From assembly GCA_017517815.1 (NCBI GenBank), contig JAFWYA010000076.1:62001-126000 (forward strand): a DNA stretch of 64,000 nt. The letters are read 5' to 3'. The position numbers were made by a program, and so were the translations under genes. Below, piece by piece: positions 18,079 through 25,061 of this stretch (position 1 is the stretch's first letter; each line of letters begins with the position of its first letter). Origin of the DNA: Clostridia bacterium. GTDB taxonomy: Bacteria; Bacillota_A; Clostridia; Christensenellales; Aristaeellaceae. Under the pieces are notes generated by a model that was given only the letters and a program-made list of their open reading frames with translations, did no database searches and was not told the origin of the DNA.

Positions 18079-18993
18079 ATGCCTGCAATGATCGGCACAT
18101 GGCAGATGTGCTTTGAAGGCCTGCAGGAAGGCTATGCCATTCTGCAAAACGGCGGCACGGCCGGCGACGCGGTGCAGACCGCCATCATGCGTGTGGAGGA
18201 CAATGCCGACTACAATTCCGTAGGGTTTGGCGGTCTGCCTGCCGCTGACGGGCGCGTGTATCTGGACGCGGCATGGATGGACGGCAGCACCCTGCGCATG
18301 GGCGGCATTATGAGCGCCGAAAACATCCGCAATCCCATCCGCGCGGCACGGCTTTTGTGCGGCCGCGAGACCAACTGCCTGCTGGCCGGGCGCGGCGCGG
18401 AACGCTTTGCTGTTGAACAGGGCCTGCCCATGCGCGATATGCGCACCGAAAAAAGCCTTGCCCAGTGGCGCGAAGAGCTGCAGAAAACAAACCGCCGGAT
18501 GGACGCCTACCGCGAGCACGACACCGTGTGCATGATCGCGCTGGACGACCGCGGCAGCATGATCGTGGGCACATCCACCAGCGGGCTTTTCATGAAGGAG
18601 CCCGGCCGCGTGGGCGATTCGCCCATCATCGGCAGCGGCTTTTACTGCGATGCACGCTACGGCGCTGCTGCAGCCACCGGCCTTGGCGAGGATATTATGC
18701 GCGGATGCCTCAGCTACGAGATCGTCAGCCTCATGAAGCGCGGCGCATCGCCTGACGAAGCCTGCCAGCAGGCGCTTTATGAGCTTGTGAAGAGCAAAGT
18801 AAGCCTCGGCGAGGACGAGGGCAGCATGAGCGTGATCGCCATGAACGCGCAGGGCGAATATGGCGCGGCCACCACGCTGCGCATCTTTCCCTTTGCAGCG
18901 GCGAAGAACGCCCAGCCCCGCCTGTACGCCGCGCGCGGCGGCAAAAGCGGACATGCCGCCTCCAGCGCTGCGGAGCTGAAAAACGAACCGTAA
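18079..18993 (+). CDS. N4-(beta-N-acetylglucosaminyl)-L-asparaginase-like Ntn hydrolase
   Basis: 304 residues. Self-processing glycosylasparaginase/isoaspartyl-peptidase family, which releases aspartate from glycosylated asparagine or beta-aspartyl peptides. The expected cleavage site E-H-D-T-V has Thr149 as new N-terminal nucleophile. S-V-G-F-G-G-L-P and L-D-A-A-W-M-D-G in the first 80 residues are hallmark substrate-site segments, and G-L-G-E-D-I-M follows in the beta half. There is no signal peptide, so it acts in the cytoplasm. The family glycine after the nucleophile is Cys here. Coupled to cutC. Confidence 0.85.
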   Translation: MPAMIGTWQMCFEGLQEGYAILQNGGTAGDAVQTAIMRVEDNADYNSVGFGGLPAADGRVYLDAAWMDGSTLRMGGIMSAENIRNPIRAARLLCGRETNCLLAGRGAERFAVEQGLPMRDMRTEKSLAQWREELQKTNRRMDAYREHDTVCMIALDDRGSMIVGTSTSGLFMKEPGRVGDSPIIGSGFYCDARYGAAAATGLGEDIMRGCLSYEIVSLMKRGASPDEACQQALYELVKSKVSLGEDEGSMSVIAMNAQGEYGAATTLRIFPFAAAKNAQPRLYAARGGKSGHAASSAAELKNEP

Positions 18994-19014
18994 ACCACGA
19001 AAGAGGTTTTTGCT

Positions 19015-19200
19015 ATGAAGGAATACAAGCTGGTCTACCTGAACAAGGGCATCAAGTTTTCCCGCGAGAAGGATCTGGCGCAGGCCGAGGAGATCATCAA
19101 CCAGTATGTCAGCGACGGCTGGCAGCTGCAGCAGATCGTGTCGCCCGACGACGGCGTGGGCGCGATGATCGGCCTGTTTTACAAGGAAAGGTCGCTGTAA
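19015..19200 (+). CDS. DUF4177 family small protein
   Basis: 61 residues. It begins M-K-E-Y-K-L-V-Y, contains A-E-E-I-I-N-Q-Y-V-S-D-G-W-Q-L-Q-Q-I and ends G-L-F-Y-K-E-R. This matches the short beta-alpha-beta DUF4177 fold, whose function is unknown. It follows the asparaginase gene by 21 nt with a weak GAGG ribosome binding site, and a strong bidirectional terminator lies 5 nt after its stop. It has no membrane segment. Confidence 0.85.
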   Translation: MKEYKLVYLNKGIKFSREKDLAQAEEIINQYVSDGWQLQQIVSPDDGVGAMIGLFYKERSL

Positions 19201-19205
19201 ATGAC

Positions 19206-19239
19206 AAAAACCACGCTTCCAAAAGGGAGCGTGGTTTTT
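19206..19239. terminator. Bidirectional terminator between convergent genes
   Basis: AAAAACCACGCT pairs with AGCGTGGTTTTT (12 bp), giving a T-run on either strand. It ends the cutC operon on the plus strand and the NimA-like gene on the minus strand. Confidence 0.85.
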
Positions 19240-19244
19240 CAATG

Positions 19245-19751
19245 TTATTCTTTTGCGCGGGCGCGCTCGCGGTCGGCCATCAGCTCGCGGCTTTCCTTGC
19301 CGGTCATGTGCTCAATGTCCAGCGCGATCATCATCAGGCGCTTCCACGTCTGCTGAATTTCCGCCTCGCCGCGGGGCATGTGGGCGGAACCGTACTTGCG
19401 GGCAAGCGCCATAATGGCGTCGCGCTTTTCCTCGTCGCTTTCCACCTCGCGCACGCGGCCAAAGGCGATCACGCTGCGGTACAGCGCGGTGAAGCGATGG
19501 GGCACCACGTCGTCCTGCGCGATGACGCAGTAGCTGGCCTTGGGATGGCTGCGCACGGCGTCGGCCTTGTGGCCGTCCATCGCGCCGTGGAAATACAGCT
19601 TGCCATTGTGGTATACATGGCTCATGGGCAGGGCGTAGGGATAATCGTCATCGCCCAGAAGGGCCAGCACGCCGCTGGTGGACGAACGCAGGATGAGCTC
19701 GGCCTCTTCCTGGGGCAGCTGCTGGCGGAAACGTCTCATTTTGCGAAACAT
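19245..19751 (-). CDS. NimA-like pyridoxamine 5'-phosphate oxidase-family flavoprotein
   Basis: 168 residues. Flavin-binding split-barrel protein of the group that includes 5-nitroimidazole reductases. Typical segments are Y-P-Y-A-L-P-M-S-H-V-Y, K-L-Y-F-H-G-A-M-D-G-H-K-A-D-A-V, Q-D-D-V-V-P and Y-R-S-V-I-A-F-G. It may detoxify nitro compounds or serve as a general flavin reductase. A longer frame upstream overlaps pnuC. The start at 19751 has GAAGG in front of it and fits the family N-terminus (M-R-R-F-R-Q). Its promoter overlaps that of pnuC on the opposite strand. Confidence 0.87.
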   Translation of the reverse strand: MFRKMRRFRQQLPQEEAELILRSSTSGVLALLGDDDYPYALPMSHVYHNGKLYFHGAMDGHKADAVRSHPKASYCVIAQDDVVPHRFTALYRSVIAFGRVREVESDEEKRDAIMALARKYGSAHMPRGEAEIQQTWKRLMMIALDIEHMTGKESRELMADRERARAKE

Positions 19752-19783
19752 CGTAATCGACCTTCTTTCATGGAATTGTAACC

Positions 19784-19812
19784 AGTATACCACACTTGAC
19801 CGAAGTTTCCAA
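19784..19812 (-). promoter_or_regulatory. Minus-strand promoter of the NimA-like gene
   Basis: Read on the minus strand: TTGGAA (19807-19812), 17-nt spacer, TATACT (19784-19789). It overlaps the pnuC promoter on the other strand, so only one polymerase can bind at a time. Confidence 0.65.
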
Positions 19813-19824
19813 ACATGGTATGCT
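19796..19824 (+). promoter_or_regulatory. pnuC promoter
   Basis: TTGACC (19796-19801), 17-nt spacer, TATGCT (19819-19824). The predicted start near 19831 leaves a leader of about 110 nt. Confidence 0.7.
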
Positions 19825-19843
19825 CCTGCCGAACTGAAAACAG

Positions 19844-19925
19844 GGCTGCCACCGGGTAGCTGAATGCATGGCATTCGCAGGCGCATCGTTAGGTCTTTGA
19901 AGATGCGCCCGGCGAGTGCCTTTTT
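19844..19925 (+). ncRNA. Candidate structured leader of pnuC (three-way junction)
   Basis: Stem CCGG (19852-19855/19909-19912) encloses two hairpins, GAATGC-ATG-GCATTC (19862-19876) and GCGCATC/GATGCGC (19881-19887/19902-19908). GGC/GCC can close the base. TTTTT at 19921-19925 follows directly, 4 nt before the ribosome binding site. The layout resembles a metabolite-sensing leader but matches no class I can recall, including TPP and the short NAD+-II type. Confidence 0.4.
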
Positions 19926-19941
19926 GTTGGAGGAATGATGG

Positions 19942-20613
19942 ATGTTTCGCTCACTCAGCCGGTTTGAAAAGGGGTTGTGGCTTTTCAGCGTTTTATCGGT
20001 CACGCTGGCGTTTGTGCTGTCGGGATCGGGCGATGTGTTTACGCTCACGGCGTCGCTCATAGGCGTGACGGCGCTGGTGTTCGTGGCCAAGGGGCATGTG
20101 ATCGGGCAGGTGCTCACGGTGGTGTTTGCGGTGTTTTACGGGGTGATCTCGTACTTTCAGCATTACTACGGCGAAATGATCACCTATCTGGGCATGACGT
20201 CGCCCATCGCGGTGATGGCGGCTGTTGAATGGCTGCGCAACCCCTATAAGGGCACCAAAGAGGTGCGCGTCAGGCGCATGACGGGCAAACAGATGGCAGT
20301 TATGTGGATGCTGGCTGCGCTGGTGACGGCAGGGTTTCACTTCGTTTTGAAGTGGCTGGGCAACGCCAGCCTGTGGTGGAGCACCCTGTCCATCACGACG
20401 AGCTTTGTGGCGTCGTGGCTGACGCTGATGCGCAGCCCCGGCTATGCGCTGGCCTATGCGGCAAACGACCTGGTGCTGATCGTTTTGTGGGTGACGGCTG
20501 CTGCAGCGGACCCCGGGTGCATTGCCATGGCGGTGTGCTTTGCGGTGTTTTTCCTCAACGACAGCTATGGGTTTGTGAACTGGCGCAGGATGATGCGCAG
20601 GCAGCAGGCATAA
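19942..20613 (+). CDS. pnuC: PnuC-family vitamin/nucleoside transporter
   Basis: 223 residues with about seven membrane helices. PnuC proteins move nicotinamide riboside or related vitamins by facilitated diffusion, with intracellular phosphorylation trapping the substrate. Family marks are A-V-F-Y-G-V-I-S-Y, G-E-M-I-T-Y-L-G-M-T-S-P, the W-W-S-T-L-S segment and N-D-S-Y-G-F-V-N-W near the end. PnuC relatives also carry thiamine or riboflavin, so the substrate is not certain. nadE in the same window makes nicotinamide riboside plausible. GGAGG at 19929-19933 sets ATG 19942. Confidence 0.88.
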   Translation: MFRSLSRFEKGLWLFSVLSVTLAFVLSGSGDVFTLTASLIGVTALVFVAKGHVIGQVLTVVFAVFYGVISYFQHYYGEMITYLGMTSPIAVMAAVEWLRNPYKGTKEVRVRRMTGKQMAVMWMLAALVTAGFHFVLKWLGNASLWWSTLSITTSFVASWLTLMRSPGYALAYAANDLVLIVLWVTAAAADPGCIAMAVCFAVFFLNDSYGFVNWRRMMRRQQA

Positions 20614-20687
20614 AAAAGTGTGGCGTAATGGCGTGAAATGATGTACAATAGCCGTAACGGTTTTTCAATACACAGGAGGCATGCAAA

Positions 20688-21884
20688 ATGCTGACCATGA
20701 CCAAGCGCAATGCACAGGGGTACTATACCGCGATCCAGATGATGTACTGGGGCATTTACGGCCTCATTTACAGCTTTGCTTCCATTTACCTTTTGTCCAA
20801 GGGCTTTGCCAATGCGCAGATCGGCCTGGTGCTGGGCGGCGCGCATTTGCTTTCCACCCTCATGCAGCCCACGGTGGCTGCGGTGGTGGAACGTACGGGC
20901 GCAAAGCTTTTGCACGCGGTGGTCGCACTGCAGGGCTTTATTGCGGTGATGGGGTTGGCGCTGTATGCGCTGAACCTGCCGCTGATCGTGGCGGCGGTGT
21001 GCTTTATGTGCACGCTGGCAACCATTTCAGCGGTGCAGTCGTCCATCAGCGCGCTCATCCAGAGCTTTGAGGCGGCGGATATGCCGGTGAACTTCGGCTT
21101 TTCGCGCGGCTTGGGCTCGCTGACCTATGCCACGGTGGTGGCCATCATGGGCCGCGTGATGGAAAATGTGGCGCCGGGCATGCTGCCGCTGTTTTACCTG
21201 ATCGCATCGGTGGTGATGTGCGCGTTTTTGCTCATGATCCGCCTGCCGGAGGGCCGCGCGGACAAAAAGCCCGTGGCGTCCAAGGAAACAGCCGCGATGA
21301 CGCTGTTGAAGCGGCCGTGGTTTTTGCTGCTGATGGCGGGCACCGCGTGCCTGGCGCTCAATGCCATCATGGTGGGCAGCTACCTCATTCAGGTGATGAC
21401 GGAAATCGGCGGCGGCAGCACGGAAATGGGTATTGCGGCGGCCATCGCGGCCTGCATGGAATGCCCGGCGATGCTGTTGTACAGCCGCATCAGCAAAAAG
21501 CTGGGCGGCGACCGCAAAACCATGGTGCTGTGCGGCTGGGTATGGTGCTTCAAGTGCGGGCTGATCGCCATTGCACAGTCGCCGTATACCATTTTTGCAG
21601 CGCAGTTTTTGCAGTTTGCAGGCTACGGCTTCTTCGTGCCGGCCAGCGTGCGCTATATCCGCCAGCTGCTGCCGGAGCAGGCTTTCCTCAAGGGGCAGTC
21701 GTTAAGTGGCAGCGCCTTTACGCTGGGCAGCCTGATCGCGGCCTTTGGCGGCGGCATCATGCTGGATGCGCTGGGCGTGCGCACGACGCTTTACATCGGC
21801 CAGGGCTTTTCCATCGTGGGCGCGGTGATGCTGACGCTGTCGGTGGTGCTGTCGCGCAAGGCGGCGCTTGACGCAAAGGCGTAA
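20688..21884 (+). CDS. Major facilitator superfamily transporter
   Basis: 398 residues with twelve predicted helices. It starts Y-Y-T-A-I-Q-M-M-Y-W-G-I-Y-G-L, and the loop A-N-A-Q-I-G-L-V-L-G plus the second-half motif Y-S-R-I-S-K-K-L-G-G-D-R follow the MFS_1/LacY-like layout of PPP-type transporters. Possible roles are sugar import or drug export, and nothing in the sequence decides. AGGAGG lies 8 nt before ATG 20688, and another ATG at 20681 is out of frame. The ABC-F promoter lies inside its last codons. Confidence 0.8.
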   Translation: MLTMTKRNAQGYYTAIQMMYWGIYGLIYSFASIYLLSKGFANAQIGLVLGGAHLLSTLMQPTVAAVVERTGAKLLHAVVALQGFIAVMGLALYALNLPLIVAAVCFMCTLATISAVQSSISALIQSFEAADMPVNFGFSRGLGSLTYATVVAIMGRVMENVAPGMLPLFYLIASVVMCAFLLMIRLPEGRADKKPVASKETAAMTLLKRPWFLLLMAGTACLALNAIMVGSYLIQVMTEIGGGSTEMGIAAAIAACMECPAMLLYSRISKKLGGDRKTMVLCGWVWCFKCGLIAIAQSPYTIFAAQFLQFAGYGFFVPASVRYIRQLLPEQAFLKGQSLSGSAFTLGSLIAAFGGGIMLDALGVRTTLYIGQGFSIVGAVMLTLSVVLSRKAALDAKA

Positions 21885-21897
21885 CGCGTGGTATGAT
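21868..21897 (+). promoter_or_regulatory. Promoter of the ABC-F leader transcript
   Basis: TTGACG (21868-21873), 18-nt spacer, TATGAT (21892-21897). It overlaps the end of the MFS gene. Transcription from about 21904 would give a leader of 200 nt. Confidence 0.6.
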
Positions 21898-21931
21898 TTG
21901 ATCAACCTGATACAGAAACGGAGCTGGAAAG

Positions 21932-21966
21932 ATGCGCAAATGATTTTTCTGCCACTACCCCAATGA
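21932..21966 (+). CDS. Overlapping leader mini-ORFs (MRK and MIFLPLPQ)
   Basis: ATG 21932 encodes M-R-K and stops at 21943, preceded by GGAG/GGAAAG. ATG 21940 overlaps this stop and encodes M-I-F-L-P-L-P-Q, ending at 21966. Two more tiny frames (M-K at 21963 and M-K-G-Q-A at 21968) continue the chain. The second peptide is written in the 5' strand of the 13-bp leader stem, so a stalled ribosome would open that stem. Short peptides of this kind precede many antibiotic-induced ABC-F genes. The role here is inferred. Confidence 0.4.
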
Positions 21967-22070
21967 AATGAAGGGGCAGGCGTAAGGCGGCATTCTTCCG
22001 CAAGGGAGGAAGGCCTGCTTTGCTGCGGCAGAAAAATCAGGGGCGTGTTTTCCACGCTTCGTTTTTTGCT
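21941..22070 (+). promoter_or_regulatory. ABC-F attenuator: 13-bp closing stem followed by a terminator hairpin
   Basis: 21941-21953 pairs perfectly with 22027-22039 (13 bp), enclosing GCAGGC/GCCTGC and a CCCC/GGGG hairpin. Immediately after comes GCGTG-TTTTC-CACGC and CGTTTTTT (to 22070), a terminator-like element, 36 nt before the gene. This is the arrangement expected for transcription attenuation controlled by translation of the leader peptides. Confidence 0.5.
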
Positions 22071-22105
22071 GCGCTTTTTGCGTGCCTGTCCGGTAAGGAG
22101 GCCCT

Positions 22106-23587
22106 ATGCAGTTATCCATCCGAAATCTCTCGTTCACCTATGAGGGCAGCTATACGCCCGTGTTTGAAAACCTGAATATCAACCTGGACACCCGCTGGCG
22201 GCTGGGGCTGGTGGGCCGAAACGGCCGCGGCAAGACCACGCTGCTGCAGCTGATGCTGAAAAAATACAGCCATCAGGGCGTGATCGACCTGCCGCTGGAG
22301 GCGGTGTATTTTCCTTTTGACGTGCCCGATCCCACCCAGCTTACGCTGTTTGTGATGCAGCAGGCCGCGCCGGACGCGCCCGACTGGCGGCTGATGCGCG
22401 AGATGAAGCAGCTGAAAATCACCGACGATGCGCTCTACCGTCCGTTTGATACGCTCAGCAAGGGCGAGCAGACCAAGGCGCTTTTGTGCGCGCTGTTTGC
22501 CCGCGAGGACGTGTACCCGCTCATCGACGAGCCGACCAATCACCTTGACGTGCATGGCCGCGAGCTGGTGGCCGATTACCTGCGCAGCAAGGACGGCTTT
22601 TTGCTCGTGAGCCATGACCGCGCGTTTCTCAACCGCTGCATCGACCATGTGTTTTCGCTCAATAAAAGCGACGCGCAGGTCGTTCAGGGCGATTATGACA
22701 CGTGGGAGGAGCAGTTCAACCGCCGCAACGCCTATGAGCAGGCGCGCAATGAAGACCTGAAGCGCGATATCAGCCGCCTGACCGAAAGCGCAAGGCAGGC
22801 GGCCCAGTGGAGCACGCAGGTGGAAAAGGGCAAGTTCCACGTAGCGGAAAGCGAGGTGGCTGCGCTGGACCGCGGCTATGTGGGCGCACGCGCCGCCAGC
22901 ATGATGAAGCGCAGCCAGAATACCCTCAAACGCCGCGAACGTGCCATCGAGGAAAAACAGAGCCTGCTCAAAAATGTGGAGCAGGTGGGCGAGCTGAAGC
23001 TGACCACCCTCAAACACCCCAAACAGACGCTCATCAGCGTGCAGGACGCGCGGGTCAGCTACGATGGGCGCGTCGTGTGTGAAAACATCCGCTTTGACAT
23101 CCGCCAGGGCGACCGCGTGGCGCTCACCGGCGCAAACGGCGCAGGCAAAAGCAGCGTCCTCAAAACCCTGTGCGGGCTGAATAACGCCCTCACAGGCACG
23201 GTGCGCATCGCCAGCGGCCTCACGATCTCCTATGTTCCGCAGGAGACCGACCACCTCGCAGGCAGCATGCGCGACTTTATCAATGCCCGCCAGCTGGATG
23301 AAACGCTGTTCAAGGCCATCCTGCGCAATATGGATTTCAGCCGTGAGCAGTTCGAAAAACCCCTTACCGCCCTCAGCCAGGGCCAGAAGAAAAAGATTCT
23401 GCTGGCGGCCAGCCTCTGCACCCCGGCCCACCTCTATATCTGGGACGAGCCGTTAAACTACATCGACGTTCTCAGCCGCATCCAGGTGGAAACCCTGATC
23501 AAAACCCATGCCCCCACCCTCCTGCTGGTAGAACACGATAAAACCTTTTTACAAAACGTCTGCAATAAAGACCCGATTGAATTGTAA
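22106..23587 (+). CDS. ABC-F ribosomal protection protein (Lsa/Vga-like)
   Basis: 493 residues with two ABC domains and no membrane part. The first domain has L-V-G-R-N-G-R-G-K-T-T (Walker A), L-S-K-G-E-Q-T-K and L-I-D-E-P-T-N-H-L-D. A charged linker with the interdomain helices follows, then the second domain with G-A-N-G-A-G-K-S-S, L-S-Q-G-Q-K-K-K and Y-I-W-D-E-P-L-N-Y-I-D. The unusual D-E-P-L-N-Y-[IL]-D form and the overall length match the Lsa-type proteins that eject lincosamides, streptogramin A and pleuromutilins from ribosomes. The attenuator-like leader supports an antibiotic-induced role. The actual phenotype is unproven. Confidence 0.87.
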   Translation: MQLSIRNLSFTYEGSYTPVFENLNINLDTRWRLGLVGRNGRGKTTLLQLMLKKYSHQGVIDLPLEAVYFPFDVPDPTQLTLFVMQQAAPDAPDWRLMREMKQLKITDDALYRPFDTLSKGEQTKALLCALFAREDVYPLIDEPTNHLDVHGRELVADYLRSKDGFLLVSHDRAFLNRCIDHVFSLNKSDAQVVQGDYDTWEEQFNRRNAYEQARNEDLKRDISRLTESARQAAQWSTQVEKGKFHVAESEVAALDRGYVGARAASMMKRSQNTLKRRERAIEEKQSLLKNVEQVGELKLTTLKHPKQTLISVQDARVSYDGRVVCENIRFDIRQGDRVALTGANGAGKSSVLKTLCGLNNALTGTVRIASGLTISYVPQETDHLAGSMRDFINARQLDETLFKAILRNMDFSREQFEKPLTALSQGQKKKILLAASLCTPAHLYIWDEPLNYIDVLSRIQVETLIKTHAPTLLLVEHDKTFLQNVCNKDPIEL

Positions 23588-23592
23588 AAAAA

Positions 23593-23686
23593 ATCCCCCA
23601 GCCCCTGCGCACGTGAAACGTGCGCAGAACCGGGGTCCAGGGGCATTGCCCCTGGCGGGTGGTGCAGGAGGGCAGCGCCCTCCTGC
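23593..23686 (-). repeat. Three-hairpin repeat, family B, copy 1
   Basis: Read on the plus strand: hairpin 1 at 23605-23627 (9-bp stem, loop TGAAA), hairpin 2 at 23637-23655 (CCAGGGGC/GCCCCTGG), hairpin 3 at 23664-23686 (10-bp stem). Hairpin 3 abuts the minus-strand stop codon at 23687. It fills the gap between two convergent genes and may end transcription from both. Confidence 0.8.
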
Positions 23687-24544
23687 TCACTCCGTCAAAT
23701 TCCGGAACCCTTCGCCCAGCACCTCGTGGGCGTCGGAAATGAATACGAAAGCAGCTTCGTCGTGCGCGCGGACGATGGATTTGACGGCGCCGACCTCCTG
23801 AGCGCTGAGAATGGAGAGCAGGACGGGACGGTCGGCACGGCTCCATCCGCCTTCGCCGTGAAGAACGGTCACGCCGCGCTCCAGCTTTTGCATGATCTCC
23901 TGCTTGATGGGCTCGTGCTGGGCGGAGATGATGTAGCAGGCCTTTTCGCGGGTAACGCCGGTCATGACCATGTCGACGACCTTGTCGGAAATGTAGATGC
24001 AGATGAGGGCGTAGAGGGCGTATTCCACCTCGATGCTGATGCCGGCCATCAGGACGGAAATGCAGTCGATGGAGAAAAGAATGGTGCCGACGCTGATGTG
24101 CTGAAACTTTTTGTGCAGCATGCGGGCGGCCATGTCGGTGCCGCCGGTGGTGGCGCCGCCGCGCAGGATGAGGCCCAGACCCACGCCCAGCAGAACGCCG
24201 CCGAATACCGCGCCAAGCAAAGGCTCCATGGTGGCGACGGGCAGGGGGATGAGGTCGATCAAAACGGAAAAGAGAATGGCCGCAATGAGGGAGCGGAAGA
24301 CGAATACCCGGCCCATGGCGCGCCAGCCGATGAGAAACAGGGGCACGTTCATGAGCAGGCTGGTGGTACCGACCGGCCAGTCGAACAGATAGTTGAATAC
24401 CATGGCGATACCCGTAAGCCCGCCGGGAGAAATGTGGTTGGGCGTGAGGAAAAGCGGGTACGCCATGGCGCCCAGCAGACAGCCGATGATGATCTGCAGG
24501 TAGGCAAGCAGCTGTTCGTTTTTGAAGATGGCCAGTTTTTTCAT
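23687..24544 (-). CDS. YitT family membrane protein (DUF2179)
   Basis: 285 residues. About five or six helices span residues 10-170, including the family motif P-N-H-I-S-P-G-G-L-T-G-I and the G-G-A-T-T-G-G-T-D segment. A soluble DUF2179 domain follows (S-D-K-V-V-D-M-V-M-T-G, then A-C-Y-I-I-S). YitT proteins are widespread in Bacillota and their transport function is unknown. The ATG at 24544 has AAGGAGCG before it. The 3' end touches family B repeat copy 1. Confidence 0.88.
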   Translation of the reverse strand: MKKLAIFKNEQLLAYLQIIIGCLLGAMAYPLFLTPNHISPGGLTGIAMVFNYLFDWPVGTTSLLMNVPLFLIGWRAMGRVFVFRSLIAAILFSVLIDLIPLPVATMEPLLGAVFGGVLLGVGLGLILRGGATTGGTDMAARMLHKKFQHISVGTILFSIDCISVLMAGISIEVEYALYALICIYISDKVVDMVMTGVTREKACYIISAQHEPIKQEIMQKLERGVTVLHGEGGWSRADRPVLLSILSAQEVGAVKSIVRAHDEAAFVFISDAHEVLGEGFRNLTE

Positions 24545-24572
24545 AAGCGCTCCTTTGCATGTAGGGCAAAAA

Positions 24573-24935
24573 TCATTGGTATTCTTTCACGTCGTGATGT
24601 GGAATATCCAGCGAAACCTGCAGCGCACGCACCACTTTTTGCATGCTTTCGGGGGATAACGCGCCCAGCCGCCTGCTCAGGCGGCTTTTTTCGAGGGTGC
24701 GCACCTGCTCGCATAGGGCGGTGGAGGCGCGCCATAAACCGCCCTCGCCCTCGGGGATGGGGGCGTGCGTGGGCAGCGGCGGCTTGGAGGTGCTGCCGGT
24801 GAGGGGCACGGCGATGACGGTGGATGCATGCAGATTGCCGATATCGTTTTGAATGATCACGACTGGCCGCCGCCCGCCCTGCTCGCTGCCGATGACGGGG
24901 TCCAGCACAGCCATGTAAATGTCGCCTCGTTTCAT
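24573..24935 (-). CDS. MazF/PemK-type endoribonuclease toxin
   Basis: 120 residues. It begins M-K-R-G-D-I-Y and contains S-E-Q-G-G-R-R-P-V-V-I-I-Q-N-D, the hallmark of MazF/NdoA toxins that cut mRNA at short motifs. T-V-I-A-V-P-L-T-G and the C-terminal Q-V-R-T-L-E-K-S-R-L fit the rest of the fold. ATG 24935 was preferred over upstream in-frame starts because it matches the family N-terminus. No MazE-type antitoxin gene is found on either side: the upstream neighbour is the sulfatase gene and the downstream one YitT. Confidence 0.88.
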   Translation of the reverse strand: MKRGDIYMAVLDPVIGSEQGGRRPVVIIQNDIGNLHASTVIAVPLTGSTSKPPLPTHAPIPEGEGGLWRASTALCEQVRTLEKSRLSRRLGALSPESMQKVVRALQVSLDIPHHDVKEYQ

Positions 24936-24971
24936 GTTTACACACTCCGGGCGGCCTTGTACACTACATTG

Positions 24972-25000
24972 ATGATACCACGAACGCCGCGGCGAAACAA
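24972..25000 (-). promoter_or_regulatory. mazF promoter
   Basis: On the minus strand: TTGTTT (24995-25000), 17-nt spacer, TATCAT (24972-24977), about 37 nt before the mazF start. Its presence suggests that the toxin is transcribed alone. Confidence 0.5.
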
Positions 25001-25061
25001 TCGCCCGCACGGAAAAAAGACCGCCCACATACAGCGTATGCGGGCGGGAAAGGGGCGTGTG

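Noticed and set aside
19844..19925. TPP or cobalamin riboswitch before pnuC
   Set aside because: The conserved CTGAGA/thi-box and B12-box sequences are absent.
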